In this document: positions 13,116-13,467 of the stretch, in pieces
How positions within the stretch are numbered: the stretch's first letter is position 1
How the letters are laid out: every line of letters begins with the position of its first letter
Assembly (NCBI RefSeq): GCF_963548695.1
Contig: NZ_CAUUWA010000060.1
Coordinates: 1-13,467 of the forward strand
Direction of reading: 5' to 3'
Length of the DNA: 13,467 bases
DNA from: an uncultured Fretibacterium sp.
GTDB lineage: Bacteria > Synergistota > Synergistia > Synergistales > Aminobacteriaceae
Translations under genes and position numbers: made by a program
Notes under the pieces: model-generated
The model's input: the letters and a program-made list of their open reading frames with translations, nothing else
Database searches by the model: none
What the model was told of the DNA's origin: nothing

Positions 13116-13467
13116 TCAACTCGCCGTATACCAGGCGACCTCCCGCCCCTTCGTGGACCAGAAGATGCGGTGCACCTCCTTGATGCACTCCATCAGCTCC
13201 TCGGCATGGCTCAGGTTCACCTCGACCTTGCAGGCGGAGCAGAGCTTCGCCGCCCTCCAGAACAGGTCGTGCAGCTGGGGGAACTTTTCCAGGTGCGGCG
13301 CCTTGAAGTAGTCCGTCCAGAGGATGAGCAGCTCGGTCTTGGCAATCCGGGCCTGCTCCTCCTTGATGGCATCATAGCGGCTGAAGGAGTTCAGGTACGC
13401 GGTGAAGGCCGACTTGTCCTTGGGGTCGGGGCACTCCAGCGCGATCAGCTTCTTCGTCATGGAGAGC
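13116..13467 (-). CDS. sodN: Nickel superoxide dismutase, 5' end outside the window
   Basis: Ni-SOD disproportionates superoxide in a hexamer of four-helix bundles. The visible part matches the family body: AYLNSFSRYDAIKEEQARIAK, LWTDYFKAPHLEKFPQLHDLFWRAAKL (family LWTDYFKPPHFEKYPQLH) and the closing IKEVHRIFWSTKG (family IFWETK). The nickel hook HCxxPCGxY, which opens the mature enzyme, is not in the window. The frame stays open through the right edge, upstream of the Met at 13460, and in homologues the hook lies some 30 residues before this point. So Met13460 is most likely internal and the gene continues beyond the window. It is followed by sodX, the usual partner. Confidence 0.85.
   Translation of the reverse strand, partial: LSMTKKLIALECPDPKDKSAFTAYLNSFSRYDAIKEEQARIAKTELLILWTDYFKAPHLEKFPQLHDLFWRAAKLCSACKVEVNLSHAEELMECIKEVHRIFWSTKGREVAWYTAS

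Noticed and set aside
13116..13460. A complete hookless Ni-SOD starting at Met13460
   Set aside because: The frame is open to the window edge, and homologues place the nickel hook about 30 residues upstream, so truncation by the window is the simpler explanation.

Overview
The window is a GC-rich (roughly 60% or more by eye) bacterial chromosome segment, densely coded in short operons on both strands. The gene mix is a TRAP carboxylate transporter, a B12-dependent methionine synthase with its activation domain encoded separately, a TyrR-like PAS/AAA+ regulator, a nickel superoxide dismutase with its maturation protease, RadA and an NfeD-type protease. This suits an anaerobic amino-acid fermenter, and I lean towards the phylum Synergistota. 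That assignment is inference from gene content and protein style, not from a marker gene.

Layout. (1) 1-1729, minus strand: radA, then the N-terminus of a membrane serine protease (NfeD/ClpP class) cut by the window edge. (2) 1730-1955: divergent promoter region. (3) 1956-6743, plus strand: a DMT/EamA permease, overlapped by 4 nt by a stand-alone methionine synthase activation-domain protein, then a BrnT/BrnA toxin-antitoxin pair, then a MetH core enzyme carrying homocysteine, folate and cobalamin domains but no activation domain. The two MetH pieces presumably act together, and the BrnTA cassette sits between them. (4) 6857-8278, plus strand: a PAS/AAA+/HTH regulator that resembles the sigma-54 activator family but has lost several hallmark motifs. 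(5) 8303-8342: a large hairpin between convergent genes. (6) 8363-12324, minus strand: an operon of a ureohydrolase (agmatinase/guanidino-acid hydrolase family) followed by TRAP dctQ, dctM and dctP. (7) 12325-12775: a 451-nt intergenic region with a good sigma-70-type promoter, a sigma-54-like element, nested palindromes and a rho-independent terminator. (8) 12776-13467, minus strand: a SodX-like nickel-SOD maturation protease and a 5'-truncated Ni-SOD.

The most interesting unit is items 4 to 7. A ureohydrolase is transcribed with a carboxylate TRAP importer next to an unusual TyrR-like regulator, and the leader of the operon holds palindromes. The simplest reading is a regulated module for importing and hydrolysing a guanidino carboxylic acid; the substrate is inferred, not shown. 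The second point of interest is the start of sodX. No ordinary start codon in the sodX frame keeps the catalytic serine, but an ATG overlapping the sodN stop would do so if one base were added, so the gene is frameshifted, misassembled or unusually started.
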